64,000 nt of DNA from Novosphingobium umbonatum. Its GTDB lineage: Bacteria; Pseudomonadota; Alphaproteobacteria; Sphingomonadales; Sphingomonadaceae. Under the pieces are notes generated by a model. That model saw only the letters and a list, made by a program, of their open reading frames with translations, did not search any database and was not told the origin of the DNA. Below are positions 52,982-62,016 of the stretch, one piece after another. Where the stretch lies: assembly GCF_004005905.1 (NCBI RefSeq), contig NZ_SACO01000003.1, positions 1 to 64,000 on the forward strand, given 5' to 3'. The translations under genes were made by a program, and so were the position numbers. The number at the start of each line of letters is the position of its first letter. The stretch's first letter is position 1.

Positions 52982-55081
52982 ATGCATCCCGCCATGGAGG
53001 CATGGCCGGAAGTGACCAGCGCCACCCATCTGGCCGGAGCCTGTGCGGCGATCACGGTGGCGGTCAGCCTGCTTGGCCAACCGGAGCGCTTCTGCGGGGC
53101 AGGGCGCAAGCTGGCGCTGGCTTTGGCCTGTACGGGGCTGTGGAGCCTGTCCGTGGCGGCGCAGGGGGCGTGGGGCATGGCGGCGCAGGCTATGCTGGGG
53201 CTGCGTAACCTGTCCTATCTGTTGGCGCTGTATCACATGTTCGCCAGTGATGGGCGACACCGGCAGGTGGCGCAGGTGGTGCCGGTTCTGGCCTCGCTGG
53301 TGCTGGTGGATGTGTTGGGGCCTTTGGCGCATATTTTGGAAATGCGGCTTGATCCGGCCAGTATGACCAAGGATGCGACCTATCGGCTGCATATCCTTAT
53401 CGCCATGCTGGGCGTGGTGGGTTCGCTGGTGCTGGTGCATAATCTTTATGCCAGCGCGTCGAACAGCGCGCGGCAGATCCTGCGCTGGCCCGCCGCCGGA
53501 TTGGCGGTGATCTGGGGCTTTGATCTCAATCTTTATACCGTGGCCTATCTGGCCAAAAGCTGGCCGGGGGAATTGGCCGCGCTGCATGGGCTGGCGGTGT
53601 TGGGCTTGGCGGGCATTTTGGCGCTGGGCGCGTCGCGGAGGCGCGAATTGCTGGCGATACGCCCATCGCGCACGGTAACATTCCAGTCTTTGTCGCTGTT
53701 GGTCATTGGTGCCTATTTCGTGGCCATGCTGGGGGTGGCGCAATGGCTGGCGCTGGCGGGGGGCGAATGGGCGCGCTGGTGGGAATTCGGATTTCTGATC
53801 GTGGCCATTTCCGGTGCCAGCCTGATGCTGCCTTCGCGGCGGCTGCGGGCGTGGTTGCGGGTGAAGTTGTCGAAACATCTGTTCCAGCATCGCTATGACT
53901 ATCGGCAGGAATGGCTGCGTTTTGTGCAGACCATTGCGCGCAATGGCGCCGATGCCGCGCCTTTGGAAAAGCGCGCCATTCAGGCCATGGCCGACATGAC
54001 CGACAGCCCCTCCGGCTTGCTACTGACGCCCGATGATCAGGGCGATCTGGTGTTGGCGGCGCGGTGGGAATGGGGCGCGCTGGATGTGCCTTCGCCCGCA
54101 CTGGGCGGGGAAGCGTCCGCTTTTCTGACCGCACAGGATCACATCATCGAACTGGATGTTTTGCGCCAAGGCGACCGCGGCATCAAAGGCGAGGGGGCGA
54201 TCGTTCCGGCATGGTTGCTGCAGGAGGGCCGCGCATGGGCTTTGGTGCCTTTGCAGCATTTCGGGCGCTTGGTGGGTGTGGTGGTGCTGACGCGTCCGCC
54301 GCATGATCGGCCCTTGGATTGGGAAGACTTTGATCTGCTGCGCGTGGTGGGCCAGCAAATCGCCACCTATCTAGCCGAGCATCAGGGCCAGACCGCCTTG
54401 GCCGAGGCGGCGCAATTTGATGAATTCCACCGCCGCATCGCCTTTGTGATGCATGATATCAAAAACCTTGCCAGCCAGTTTTCGCTTTTGGCCCGAAACG
54501 CCGAAAGACATTCGGAAAATCCGGCGTTCCGCGCCGATATGCTGGTGACGTTGCGTACATCGGCGGAAAGGCTGAACCATCTGGTCGCGCGCCTGTCGCG
54601 TTATGGGGGGACGGTGGAAAGGCTGGAGCCTGTCGCGCTGCCCGATCTGGCGCAGGAGGTGGCCAAGGCTTTCCCGCCCGCTAAGGTGCAGGTTGTGGCG
54701 CCCGAGGACTGCGTCGTTCTGGGCCACCGCCATGCTTTGGAGCAGGTCCTGCGCCATTTGCTGCAGAACGGCGTGGAGGCCAGTGCGGCAGAGGCCAGCG
54801 TCTTGCTCTCCATTTCCCGCGATGGCGCACAGGCGCGGGTGGAGGTGATCGATTCGGGTCATGGCATGTCGGCGCAATTCATCCGTAACCGCCTGTTCCG
54901 CCCGTTTGATTCGACCAAGAGCGGCGGCTTTGGCCTTGGCGCCTATGAAGCGCGCGAATTGGTGCGCGCGATGCAGGGGCGCATGGCTGTGGAAAGCCGC
55001 GAAGGGCTGGGCACGCGTTTCATCATCCATTTGCCGCTGGCGCAGAGGCCAGCGGATTCCATCATCGAGAAAGTAGCCTGA
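52982..55081 (+). CDS. prsK: PEP-CTERM system histidine kinase PrsK
   Basis: A 699-residue membrane kinase. The first about 290 residues hold eight or more helices, a GAF domain lies at about 330-470, and a HisKA-like segment has the phospho-acceptor His491 in AFVMHDIKNLASQFSL. The HATPase domain shows GFGLGAYEARELVRAMQG and GLGTRFIIHLPL. This architecture and the pairing with PrsR match TIGR02916. ATG 52982 lies 2 nt after the sugar-transferase stop with a GAGGGGG ribosome binding site. It probably phosphorylates PrsR in response to an envelope or surface signal. Confidence 0.9.
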   Translation: MHPAMEAWPEVTSATHLAGACAAITVAVSLLGQPERFCGAGRKLALALACTGLWSLSVAAQGAWGMAAQAMLGLRNLSYLLALYHMFASDGRHRQVAQVVPVLASLVLVDVLGPLAHILEMRLDPASMTKDATYRLHILIAMLGVVGSLVLVHNLYASASNSARQILRWPAAGLAVIWGFDLNLYTVAYLAKSWPGELAALHGLAVLGLAGILALGASRRRELLAIRPSRTVTFQSLSLLVIGAYFVAMLGVAQWLALAGGEWARWWEFGFLIVAISGASLMLPSRRLRAWLRVKLSKHLFQHRYDYRQEWLRFVQTIARNGADAAPLEKRAIQAMADMTDSPSGLLLTPDDQGDLVLAARWEWGALDVPSPALGGEASAFLTAQDHIIELDVLRQGDRGIKGEGAIVPAWLLQEGRAWALVPLQHFGRLVGVVVLTRPPHDRPLDWEDFDLLRVVGQQIATYLAEHQGQTALAEAAQFDEFHRRIAFVMHDIKNLASQFSLLARNAERHSENPAFRADMLVTLRTSAERLNHLVARLSRYGGTVERLEPVALPDLAQEVAKAFPPAKVQVVAPEDCVVLGHRHALEQVLRHLLQNGVEASAAEASVLLSISRDGAQARVEVIDSGHGMSAQFIRNRLFRPFDSTKSGGFGLGAYEARELVRAMQGRMAVESREGLGTRFIIHLPLAQRPADSIIEKVA

Positions 55082-55082
55082 T

Positions 55083-56444
55083 ATGGCGCAAAACCTGCCC
55101 AAACTTCTGGTGGTAGAGGACGATCCCGGCCTGCAGGCCCAGTTGAAATGGGCCTATGACGATTTCGAGGTGGTGATCGCGGGGGACCGTCCCAGCGCTT
55201 TGGCCGCACTGGAACTGCATCAACCGGCGGTGGTGACATTAGACCTTGGTCTTCCGCCCGATGCCGATGGCACCAGCGAGGGCTTCGCCGTGCTGGACGC
55301 GATTATGGCGAGCAGGCCGGACACGAAAGTCGTGGTCGCATCTGGCCATGGTGCCCGCGAATCCGCTTTGCAGGCGATCGCGCGCGGGGCCTATGATTTT
55401 TACCAGAAGCCGCTGGATATTGACGAGATCGCGCTGATTGTGCGGCGCGCCTATCAATTGCATCGGATCGAGGCGGAAAACCGCCAACTGGCCTCGCGTT
55501 TGGGCGGAGAGCAGCGCGTGCTGGGCCAGATCATCACCGGCGCGCCCGAAATGCTGCAAGTGGCGCGGCAGGTGGAGCGGGTGGCGGCGACCAAGGCTTC
55601 GGTCATGCTGCTGGGGGCCAGTGGCACGGGCAAGGAATTGCTGGCGCGCGGGCTGCATCAGGCCAGCGGGCGACAGGGTGCCTTTGTGGCGATCAATTGC
55701 GCGGCCATTCCGGAAAACCTGCTGGAATCCGAGCTTTTCGGCCATGAAAAGGGCGCGTTCACCGGTGCGGTCAAAACCACCGAGGGCAAGATCGAGCAGG
55801 CTCATTGCGGCACTTTGTTTTTGGACGAAGTGGGCGATATTCCGCTGGCGCTGCAGGTCAAATTGCTGCGTTTCCTGCAAGAGCGCGTGATTGAGCGCAT
55901 CGGCGGGCGGCGGGCGATAGCGGTGGACACGCGTATCGTTTGCGCCACGCATCAAAATCTGGAAGCGATGATGGGCGAAGGCCGCTTCCGCGAGGACCTC
56001 TGGTATCGCTTGGCCGAGATTGTGGTGAAAATCCCCACCTTGGCGCAGAGGGCAGGTGATGCCGTGCTGCTGGCTCGCGTGTTTCTGGCGCGGTTTGCGC
56101 AGGAGATGAACCCGCAGGTCAAGGGCTTTGCGCCGGACGCTCTGGCCGCGCTGGACGCGTGGGGGTGGCCGGGCAATGTGCGCGAATTGGAAAACCGTGT
56201 GAAGCGGGCGGTGATCATGGCCGATGGGCGTTTGATCCATGCGGCCGATCTGGATCTAGCCAATGTGGTTGGTGAGGAAACGGTCTCGCTCAATCTGAAA
56301 GCGGCGCGTGAACAGGCCGACCGGGTAGTGATCCGTCAGGCCTTGGCGCGCAGCGAGGGCAACATTTCCTCGGCGGCCAAATTGCTGGGTATCAGCCGGC
56401 CCACTTTGTATGATTTGCTGAAACAATATGCGATGCAGGCCTGA
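55083..56444 (+). CDS. prsR: PEP-CTERM-box response regulator PrsR (sigma-54 activator)
   Basis: A 453-residue NtrC-type activator. The receiver has phospho-acceptor Asp54 ([10 protein letters not shown]). The AAA+ domain shows Walker A GASGTGKE (178-185), the sigma-54 contact loop GAFTGA (224-229) and [14 protein letters not shown] Fis-type HTH ends the protein ([20 protein letters not shown]). It starts 1 nt after prsK. In other bacteria PrsR with RpoN turns on PEP-CTERM protein genes. A sigma-54-like site lies 3.8 kb upstream, before the sugar transferase. Confidence 0.93.
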   Translation: MAQNLPKLLVVEDDPGLQAQLKWAYDDFEVVIAGDRPSALAALELHQPAVVTLDLGLPPDADGTSEGFAVLDAIMASRPDTKVVVASGHGARESALQAIARGAYDFYQKPLDIDEIALIVRRAYQLHRIEAENRQLASRLGGEQRVLGQIITGAPEMLQVARQVERVAATKASVMLLGASGTGKELLARGLHQASGRQGAFVAINCAAIPENLLESELFGHEKGAFTGAVKTTEGKIEQAHCGTLFLDEVGDIPLALQVKLLRFLQERVIERIGGRRAIAVDTRIVCATHQNLEAMMGEGRFREDLWYRLAEIVVKIPTLAQRAGDAVLLARVFLARFAQEMNPQVKGFAPDALAALDAWGWPGNVRELENRVKRAVIMADGRLIHAADLDLANVVGEETVSLNLKAAREQADRVVIRQALARSEGNISSAAKLLGISRPTLYDLLKQYAMQA

Positions 56445-56468
56445 GGCCAAACGCATTCGCCCAATTGA

Positions 56469-56500
56469 AAAGGGCGGCCCGCGAAGGCCGCCCTTTCCTC
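56469..56500 (+). terminator. Intrinsic terminator after prsR
   Basis: A perfect 11-bp stem, AAAGGGCGGCC (56469-56479) with GGCCGCCCTTT (56486-56496), followed by CCTC. The T-run is short. It may act in both directions. Confidence 0.75.
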
Positions 56501-56669
56501 TCCCTTTTTTCTTCCGAAGCCCGTTTTGCACGGCCAGCCTATCCGGACAATCCCCAAATTCAGCGACTGGCCGCTCTTGTCACACTTCCTGTCGTATCGT
56601 TGCAATATAACCACACTGGCACAATGGCGTGAGGGACATTGACAGGGCTGTCATCTGGTCAATCGCAAA

Positions 56670-57722
56670 TTAGTCCGACAATTCCTCCGACTTTTTGCCA
56701 CGAATCGAAGCCCATAGCGCCGCGCCAATCAGAACCGCGCCAATCAAACCGGTCACCGATTCGGGAATTTCCACCAGAGCCGATGCCAGCATGATTCCCG
56801 CCAGCGCGATGATCGCCCAGAAAGCGCCATGTTCAAGGAAGGCATATTCGCTCAACGTCCCTTGCTCCACCAACAGCACGGTGAGCGAACGCACAAAGAT
56901 CGCGCCGATGGATAGGCCGAGCGCAATCACGATCATGTTGTTCGACAGGGCAAAAGCGCCAATCACGCCATCAAGGCTGAAGGAGGAATCGAGCACGTTG
57001 AGATAGAGAAATCCGCCAAGGCCCGAACGGACTGCCGTTCCCGCCAAAGCGCGGGCGGCCTCGCGGCTTTCCAGATAATGGCCCAAAGCCTCCACCGCGA
57101 TGAAGGTGACAATGCCAGCAATGCCCGAAACCAGCAGCGTATAGGCTTCCTCCTGAGGCAACCAGCGGCCAATACCCACCAGAGCCAGCAGCAACAGCGC
57201 CACTTCGCCCGCTTTGATTGAACCCACCAGTTTTAACCGCACTTCCAGCCAATGCAGCCAATGGGTTTCCTTGTCCGGATCGATAAAGAAGCCAAGCCCC
57301 ACCATCGCCAGAAAGGCCCCGCCAAAGCCCGCGATGGGGATATGGGCGTGGATCATGATCGCTTCATATTCGGCCGGATGCTGCAGCGAAAGGCGCACCG
57401 CCTCCACCGGACCCAGCCCCGCCGTCAGCCCTACAATCAACAGCGGGAAAGCCACGCGCGTGCCGAATACCGCAATCAACATGCCCCAGGTCAGGAAGCG
57501 TTTGCGCCAGATCTCGTCCATTTCCTTCAACACCGCGGCATTGACCACCGCATTGTCAAAGGAGAGCGAAACCTCCAGCACCGCCAGCACCAGCACCACC
57601 CATAGCATGCTGCCTGTGGCGGCCAAAGATCCGGTATCGCTCCAGCCATAGGCAGCGGCCAGAGCAAGGCAGATGGCCGAAAAGATCAGCGAGCCGCTGA
57701 AATGTTTGAAGAAGGTAGCCAT
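56670..57722 (-). CDS. DUF475 integral membrane protein (TerC-like superfamily)
   Basis: A 350-residue protein with about nine helices, containing LVLAVLEVSLSFDNAVVNAAV and, in the second half, LNVLDSSFSLDGVIGAFAL. These paired acidic SFDN/SLDG motifs are typical of the DUF475/TerC fold, thought to handle metal ions. It starts [14 protein letters not shown] at 57722, one base into the panB stop; a longer frame is antisense to panB. Function is unproven. Confidence 0.88.
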   Translation of the reverse strand: MATFFKHFSGSLIFSAICLALAAAYGWSDTGSLAATGSMLWVVLVLAVLEVSLSFDNAVVNAAVLKEMDEIWRKRFLTWGMLIAVFGTRVAFPLLIVGLTAGLGPVEAVRLSLQHPAEYEAIMIHAHIPIAGFGGAFLAMVGLGFFIDPDKETHWLHWLEVRLKLVGSIKAGEVALLLLALVGIGRWLPQEEAYTLLVSGIAGIVTFIAVEALGHYLESREAARALAGTAVRSGLGGFLYLNVLDSSFSLDGVIGAFALSNNMIVIALGLSIGAIFVRSLTVLLVEQGTLSEYAFLEHGAFWAIIALAGIMLASALVEIPESVTGLIGAVLIGAALWASIRGKKSEELSD

Positions 57723-58600
57723 TATTTGGGAGCCTTGGGCTGATAGGTCTGTTCCACGCCGGGGAAGCTGCGCTCTCGCACCTCGGCGGCGTAACGTGCG
57801 GCGGCGCCCGAAATGGTGGTGGCAATATCCTCGTAACGCTTCACAAAACGGGGCACGCGCTCGAACATGCCCAGCATGTCCTCGGTCACCAGCACTTGCC
57901 CGTCGCATTGCGCCGAACCGCCAATGCCGATCACGGGGCAGGGCACAGCTTGGGTCACGGCCACGGCCAAAGGTTCGATCACGCCTTCGACCACGATGGA
58001 AAAGGCACCCGCATCGGACAAGGCCTTGGCGTCATCAATGATCTTGGCCGCTTCGGCCTCGCTGCGCCCGCGCGCGCCATAGCCGCCTAATACATTGACC
58101 GCCTGCGGCGTCAGGCCAATATGCCCCATCACCGGAATACCGCGCTGGATCAGGAAGTTGACGGTTTCGGCCATCGCCACCCCGCCTTCCAGCTTCACGC
58201 CCGCACAGCCGGTTTCCTTCAACAGGCGGGCTGCGCTTTCAAAGGCTTGCTGGGGCGATTGTTCATAGGTGCCAAAGGGCATGTCGACGATCACCGCTGC
58301 ATGCCACGATCCGCGCACCACCGCCGCGCCATGGGCCACCATCATATCCAGCGTGACCGGCACGGAAGAAGGCAGGCCATAAATCACCTGCCCCAGCGAA
58401 TCCCCCACCAACAGCAGGTCGCAATGGGCATCAAGCAATTGCGCCTGCCGCGCGGTATAGGCGGTCAGCATCACCACCGGTTCGGCGGTAACACCGTCCA
58501 CTTTACGCTGGCGGATGGCGGGGATGGTCAACCGGCGCATGGGCGCGGGGGTGGGGTTGGCTCGGCTCGTGGCCGTGTCGATCTGAAAGGTGCTGGACAT
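57722..58600 (-). CDS. panB: 3-methyl-2-oxobutanoate hydroxymethyltransferase
   Basis: First step of pantothenate synthesis, adding a hydroxymethyl group from methylene-THF to ketoisovalerate. [42 protein letters not shown] and [17 protein letters not shown] are family motifs. It is 292 residues, with about 20 extra N-terminal residues. panC is not adjacent; the gene overlaps the DUF475 gene by one base. Confidence 0.96.
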   Translation of the reverse strand: MSSTFQIDTATSRANPTPAPMRRLTIPAIRQRKVDGVTAEPVVMLTAYTARQAQLLDAHCDLLLVGDSLGQVIYGLPSSVPVTLDMMVAHGAAVVRGSWHAAVIVDMPFGTYEQSPQQAFESAARLLKETGCAGVKLEGGVAMAETVNFLIQRGIPVMGHIGLTPQAVNVLGGYGARGRSEAEAAKIIDDAKALSDAGAFSIVVEGVIEPLAVAVTQAVPCPVIGIGGSAQCDGQVLVTEDMLGMFERVPRFVKRYEDIATTISGAAARYAAEVRERSFPGVEQTYQPKAPK

Positions 58601-58639
58601 GGCACGCCTTCTAGTCCCAGTCTGGGGCGGGGGAAAGCG

Positions 58640-58742
58640 CCTAGAGCGAAATCCCTTCTGACTGCGTCATCCGGGGCGCTCTAGGTTTCTGTTATGCCGC
58701 GATTTCCGAGTCACCGGATGATTTCAGCCGGTTCGAAATCGC
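58640..58742. repeat. Palindromic intergenic repeat (two hairpins)
   Basis: CCTAGAGCG (58640-58648) with CGCTCTAGG (58677-58685) forms one hairpin. GCGATTTC (58699-58706) with GAAATCGC (58735-58742) encloses ACCGG/CCGGT (58713-58717, 58728-58732) in a second. It lies between divergent panB and the APC gene. The form resembles dispersed palindromic repeats (REP/BIME-like) found in sphingomonad genomes; no second copy is in this window. Confidence 0.55.
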
Positions 58743-58848
58743 TCCGGAATGCGTAAAACTGGGGAACTACGCGAATCCGCCCCTTGCGAATGTTGCGCGT
58801 TCGGTTAACTTTCTTGCCCATTGCTCTTAATGAGTTCAGGGGAACTGC

Positions 58849-60378
58849 ATGTTCGGTCGCGTAAAGCCGTTAGACGCCATATTGGCCACGGCTGAGAAAA
58901 AATCATTGCACCGCTCGCTCGGCGCTTTCCAGCTAACCATGCTGGGCGTGGGCGCGGTGATCGGTACGGGTATCTTCGTTTTGACGGCCGAAGCCGCGCA
59001 AAAGGCAGGTCCCGGCATGTTGATCAGCTTCATCATTGCGGGCTTTGTCTGCGCGGTGGCGGCGCTTTGCTATGCCGAAATGGCCAGCATGGTACCGGTG
59101 TCGGGCTCGGCCTACACCTATTCCTATGCGGTGATGGGTGAATTGGTCGCATGGATGGTCGGTTGGGCGCTCATTCTGGAATATGCGGTGGCCGCGGGCG
59201 CGGTCAGCGTGGGTTGGTCAGGCTATGTGGTCGGCTTGATCGAGAACGCGTTCCATATCGACATCCCCGACATGCTGGTGCGTGGCCCCTATGATGGCGG
59301 CATGGTCAATCTGCCCGCCATGTTGATCGCCGGTCTGGTGACCTGGTTGCTGGTGATCGGCACCAAGGAAAGCGCCACGGTCAATGCGGTGCTGGTGGCG
59401 ATCAAAATTACGGCGCTGACGCTGTTTGTGATCCTGTCGGTTCCCGTGATGAAGATGGAGCATTTCGAACCTTTCGCGCCCATGGGCTTTGCCGGTATCG
59501 GCGGCGCGGCAGCTTCGATCTTCTTTGCCTATGTGGGCTTTGACGCGGTTTCCACCGCAGCCGAAGAAACCAAGAACCCCCAGCGCAACATGCCGATCGG
59601 CCTGATCGGCAGCCTGGCGATCTGCACCGTGTTCTATCTGCTGGTGTCTTCGGGCGTGATCGGTTCGGTGGGCGCACAGCCGGTGATGGACGCTGCCGGT
59701 AAGGCTTTCGAACCGGGCAGCCGCGAATTGTCGCATGCCTGTTCGGCGATCAATGATCAGGCGGTGGTCTGCTCGAAGGAAGCTTTGGCATGGACGCTGC
59801 GCCAAATCGGTTGGCCGCAGATCGGCAATCTGGTCGGCCTTGCTGCCGGTCTGGCGCTGCCTTCGGTGATCTTGATGATGATGTTCGGCCAGACCCGCAT
59901 CTTCTTTGTGATGAGCCGCGATGGCCTGCTGCCCGAAGCTTTCTCGCGCATTCACCCCAAGTATAACACGCCGCATTTCATCACCATTCTGACCGGTGTG
60001 TTCGTGGCCCTGTTCTCGGCCTTCTTCCCGGTGGGTCTGCTGGCCAATATTTCGAACTCCGGCACGCTTTTCGCTTTTGCCGCCGTGTCGGTTGCCGTGA
60101 TGGTCATTCGCAAGAAAGACCCCACCCGCCACCGCCCGTTCCGCACTCCGGCGCTGTTCCTGACGGCGCCGTTGTCGTTTCTGGGCTGCGCCTATCTCTT
60201 CTACAGCCTTGATGTGAAGAGCCAGATGCTGTTCGCGATCTGGGGTGCTATCGGTCTGGTGGTTTATTACAGCTACAGCCGCAGCCGCTCTTATGTGGGC
60301 CGTGGCATTATCGACGTGCATGAAGATGACGCCGGTGCGCCCGATCTGCCCGTTCCGCCCCTGCCGGGTATGGAATAA
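58849..60378 (+). CDS. APC-superfamily amino acid permease (cationic amino acid transporter type)
   Basis: A 509-residue transporter with 12 or more helices. The TM1 unwound motif is GVGAVIGTGIFVLTAEAA, followed by CYAEMASMVPVSGSAYTYSY and FFAYVGFDAVSTAAEETKNP, the pattern of the CAT/YfnA subfamily. There is an external loop near residue 285 with two cysteines. The substrate is unknown. No regulator or enzyme gene is adjacent. Confidence 0.92.
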   Translation: MFGRVKPLDAILATAEKKSLHRSLGAFQLTMLGVGAVIGTGIFVLTAEAAQKAGPGMLISFIIAGFVCAVAALCYAEMASMVPVSGSAYTYSYAVMGELVAWMVGWALILEYAVAAGAVSVGWSGYVVGLIENAFHIDIPDMLVRGPYDGGMVNLPAMLIAGLVTWLLVIGTKESATVNAVLVAIKITALTLFVILSVPVMKMEHFEPFAPMGFAGIGGAAASIFFAYVGFDAVSTAAEETKNPQRNMPIGLIGSLAICTVFYLLVSSGVIGSVGAQPVMDAAGKAFEPGSRELSHACSAINDQAVVCSKEALAWTLRQIGWPQIGNLVGLAAGLALPSVILMMMFGQTRIFFVMSRDGLLPEAFSRIHPKYNTPHFITILTGVFVALFSAFFPVGLLANISNSGTLFAFAAVSVAVMVIRKKDPTRHRPFRTPALFLTAPLSFLGCAYLFYSLDVKSQMLFAIWGAIGLVVYYSYSRSRSYVGRGIIDVHEDDAGAPDLPVPPLPGME

Positions 60379-60399
60379 GGTTATCGTGCCTTGAATCAG

Positions 60400-60429
60400 A
60401 AAGGGCGGCCTTTGCGGGCCGCCCTTTTC
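60400..60429. terminator. Bidirectional terminator between the APC gene and phoB
   Basis: A perfect 11-bp stem, AAAGGGCGGCC (60400-60410) with GGCCGCCCTTT (60417-60427), followed by TCG. Same stem sequence as the terminator at 56469-56500. Confidence 0.8.
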
Positions 60430-60440
60430 GTTTGGGGATG

Positions 60441-61130
60441 TTACACCGCTTCCAGCGCATAGCCCGCCGAGCGGACCGTGCGTACCGGATCGGGCGCGCC
60501 TTCCAGCTCGATACCTTTACGTAGGCGGCGGATATGCACGTCCACGGTGCGCAATTCGATATCGCTATCGGTGCCCCATACCGCATCCAGCAATTGCCCG
60601 CGCGAAAACACGCGGCCCGGATGCTCCATAAAGAATTTGAGCAGGCGGAATTCGGTCGGGCCCAGCGCCAGAATGCTGCCGCGGCGCGTCACCTTATGCG
60701 CAGTGGCATCCATGGTCAGGTCGCCCACGGTAATCGATTCGCCCGCCAGAGCAGGGCGAATGCGGCGCATGATCGCCGATACGCGGGCGATCAATTCACG
60801 CGGCGAGAAAGGCTTGGTTAGATAATCATCCGCGCCGGTTTCCAGCCCGCGGATCATGTCATCTTCGGCCCCGCGCGCGGTCAGCATGACGATGGGAACA
60901 TGGGCGGTGGCCTTGTCGCGGCGCAGACGGCGGCAAACCTCGATCCCGCTGGTGCCCTCGATCATCCAGTCCAGAATGACCAGATCAGGCGCTTCTTCGG
61001 ACGCCCAGAGCAAGGCTTCATCGCCATCGGGCGTGACGCGCACATCGTAATTTTCAGCCTTGAACCGGAATTCCAGCAGTTCGGCCAGCGCCGGATCATC
61101 CTCGACCAGCAATAGGCGGGGTTGTTTCAT
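60441..61130 (-). CDS. phoB: Phosphate regulon response regulator PhoB
   Basis: OmpR-type regulator of 229 residues. Receiver with Asp54 (VILDWMIEG) and TKPFSPREL. The winged-helix C-terminus has LGPTEFRLLKFFMEHPGRVF and ELRTVDVHIRRLRKG, the PhoB recognition region. It lies 29 nt downstream of phoU. It would bind the Pho-box-like repeats between phoR and phoU. Confidence 0.95.
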   Translation of the reverse strand: MKQPRLLLVEDDPALAELLEFRFKAENYDVRVTPDGDEALLWASEEAPDLVILDWMIEGTSGIEVCRRLRRDKATAHVPIVMLTARGAEDDMIRGLETGADDYLTKPFSPRELIARVSAIMRRIRPALAGESITVGDLTMDATAHKVTRRGSILALGPTEFRLLKFFMEHPGRVFSRGQLLDAVWGTDSDIELRTVDVHIRRLRKGIELEGAPDPVRTVRSAGYALEAV

Positions 61131-61159
61131 GGCAAGCGCACTCCAGTTGATCGGCTTTA

Positions 61160-61843
61160 TCAGTTCATCGGGCGTTCGGTGCGATCGGCCAGATATTCGG
61201 CGGTCGCGGCAAAATAGACCTGTTCGGCAACATTGGTGGCGTGGTCGCCGATCCGTTCAATGTTGCGCGCCACGAACAGCAGATGGGCCGCCGAGGTGAT
61301 GGTGGAGGGATTTTCCACCATGAAGGACACCATATTGCGGAAGATGCTGTCGTAAAACGCATCAACCTTGGCATCGCGCTCGATCACTTCCACCGCCAGC
61401 GCGGCATCGCGCGCGGCATAGGCGGTCATCACATCATGCACCATGTCGGCGGCCATTTCGGCCATGGCGGGGATCAGCGTCAGCGGTTCAAAGCGCGTGC
61501 GTTCCTCGATCCGGCTGACGCGCTTGGCAATATTCTTGGCATAATCGCCGATGCGTTCCAGAATGCCGGCAATTTTCAACGCGGCAATCACCTCGCGCAG
61601 GTCGTCAGCCACCGGCGCCCGCAGGGCGATGATGCGGATGGCCAGACGGTCGACCTCGGCCTCCAGCTTGTCCAGCCGGGCATCGCGGGCGATCACCGCT
61701 TCGGCCATCGACAGCGAGCCTTTGGCCAGCGCCTGAATGCTTTCGTTAATGGCCATTTCGGCCAAGCCGCCCATTTCCGCGATCAACCCGCGCAGGCTGG
61801 TGATTTCGGCGTCAAAGGCCTTTACCGTATGTTCGGCCATCAT
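61160..61843 (-). CDS. phoU: Phosphate transport system regulator PhoU
   Basis: A 227-residue all-helical protein made of two three-helix repeats with the ExxxD metal motifs (RGLIAEMGGLAEMAINESIQ and the second repeat near ERIGDYAKNIAKR). A final ARNIERIGDHATNVAEQV is the PhoU signature. It links the Pst transporter to PhoR. The pst genes that usually precede it are missing here. Two Pho-box-like sites lie just upstream. Confidence 0.95.
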   Translation of the reverse strand: MMAEHTVKAFDAEITSLRGLIAEMGGLAEMAINESIQALAKGSLSMAEAVIARDARLDKLEAEVDRLAIRIIALRAPVADDLREVIAALKIAGILERIGDYAKNIAKRVSRIEERTRFEPLTLIPAMAEMAADMVHDVMTAYAARDAALAVEVIERDAKVDAFYDSIFRNMVSFMVENPSTITSAAHLLFVARNIERIGDHATNVAEQVYFAATAEYLADRTERPMN

Positions 61844-61894
61844 AATCCGTCCTTTGTCACAATCCCGCCTGTGTTATTCGGCAGTGTGAGTGAT

Positions 61895-61911
61895 CGTCAC
61901 AAACTTGTCAT
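61895..61911. promoter_or_regulatory. Pho-box-like repeat near phoU
   Basis: CGTCAC (61895-61900) and TGTCAT (61906-61911) repeat GTCA with an 11-nt period, followed by AAAT, the layout of PhoB half-sites. It starts about 50 nt before phoU. Confidence 0.55.
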
Positions 61912-61979
61912 AAATTCAGTTTTCGCCGCCTGAAACATGACGGCTACGCTGCAATTGTGACACTCTGTGACGTGGATTA

Positions 61980-61997
61980 ATGACAGGACTATGACAA
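61980..61997 (-). promoter_or_regulatory. Pho box between phoR and phoU
   Basis: On the minus strand TTGTCAT-AGTC-CTGTCAT: two 7-bp direct repeats with a 4-nt linker followed by TAAT, a near-consensus PHO box. Two TGTGAC repeats at 61956-61961 and 61966-61971 lie between it and phoU. Confidence 0.7.
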
Positions 61998-62016
61998 GTC
62001 TGAACTGCTTGCCGTC

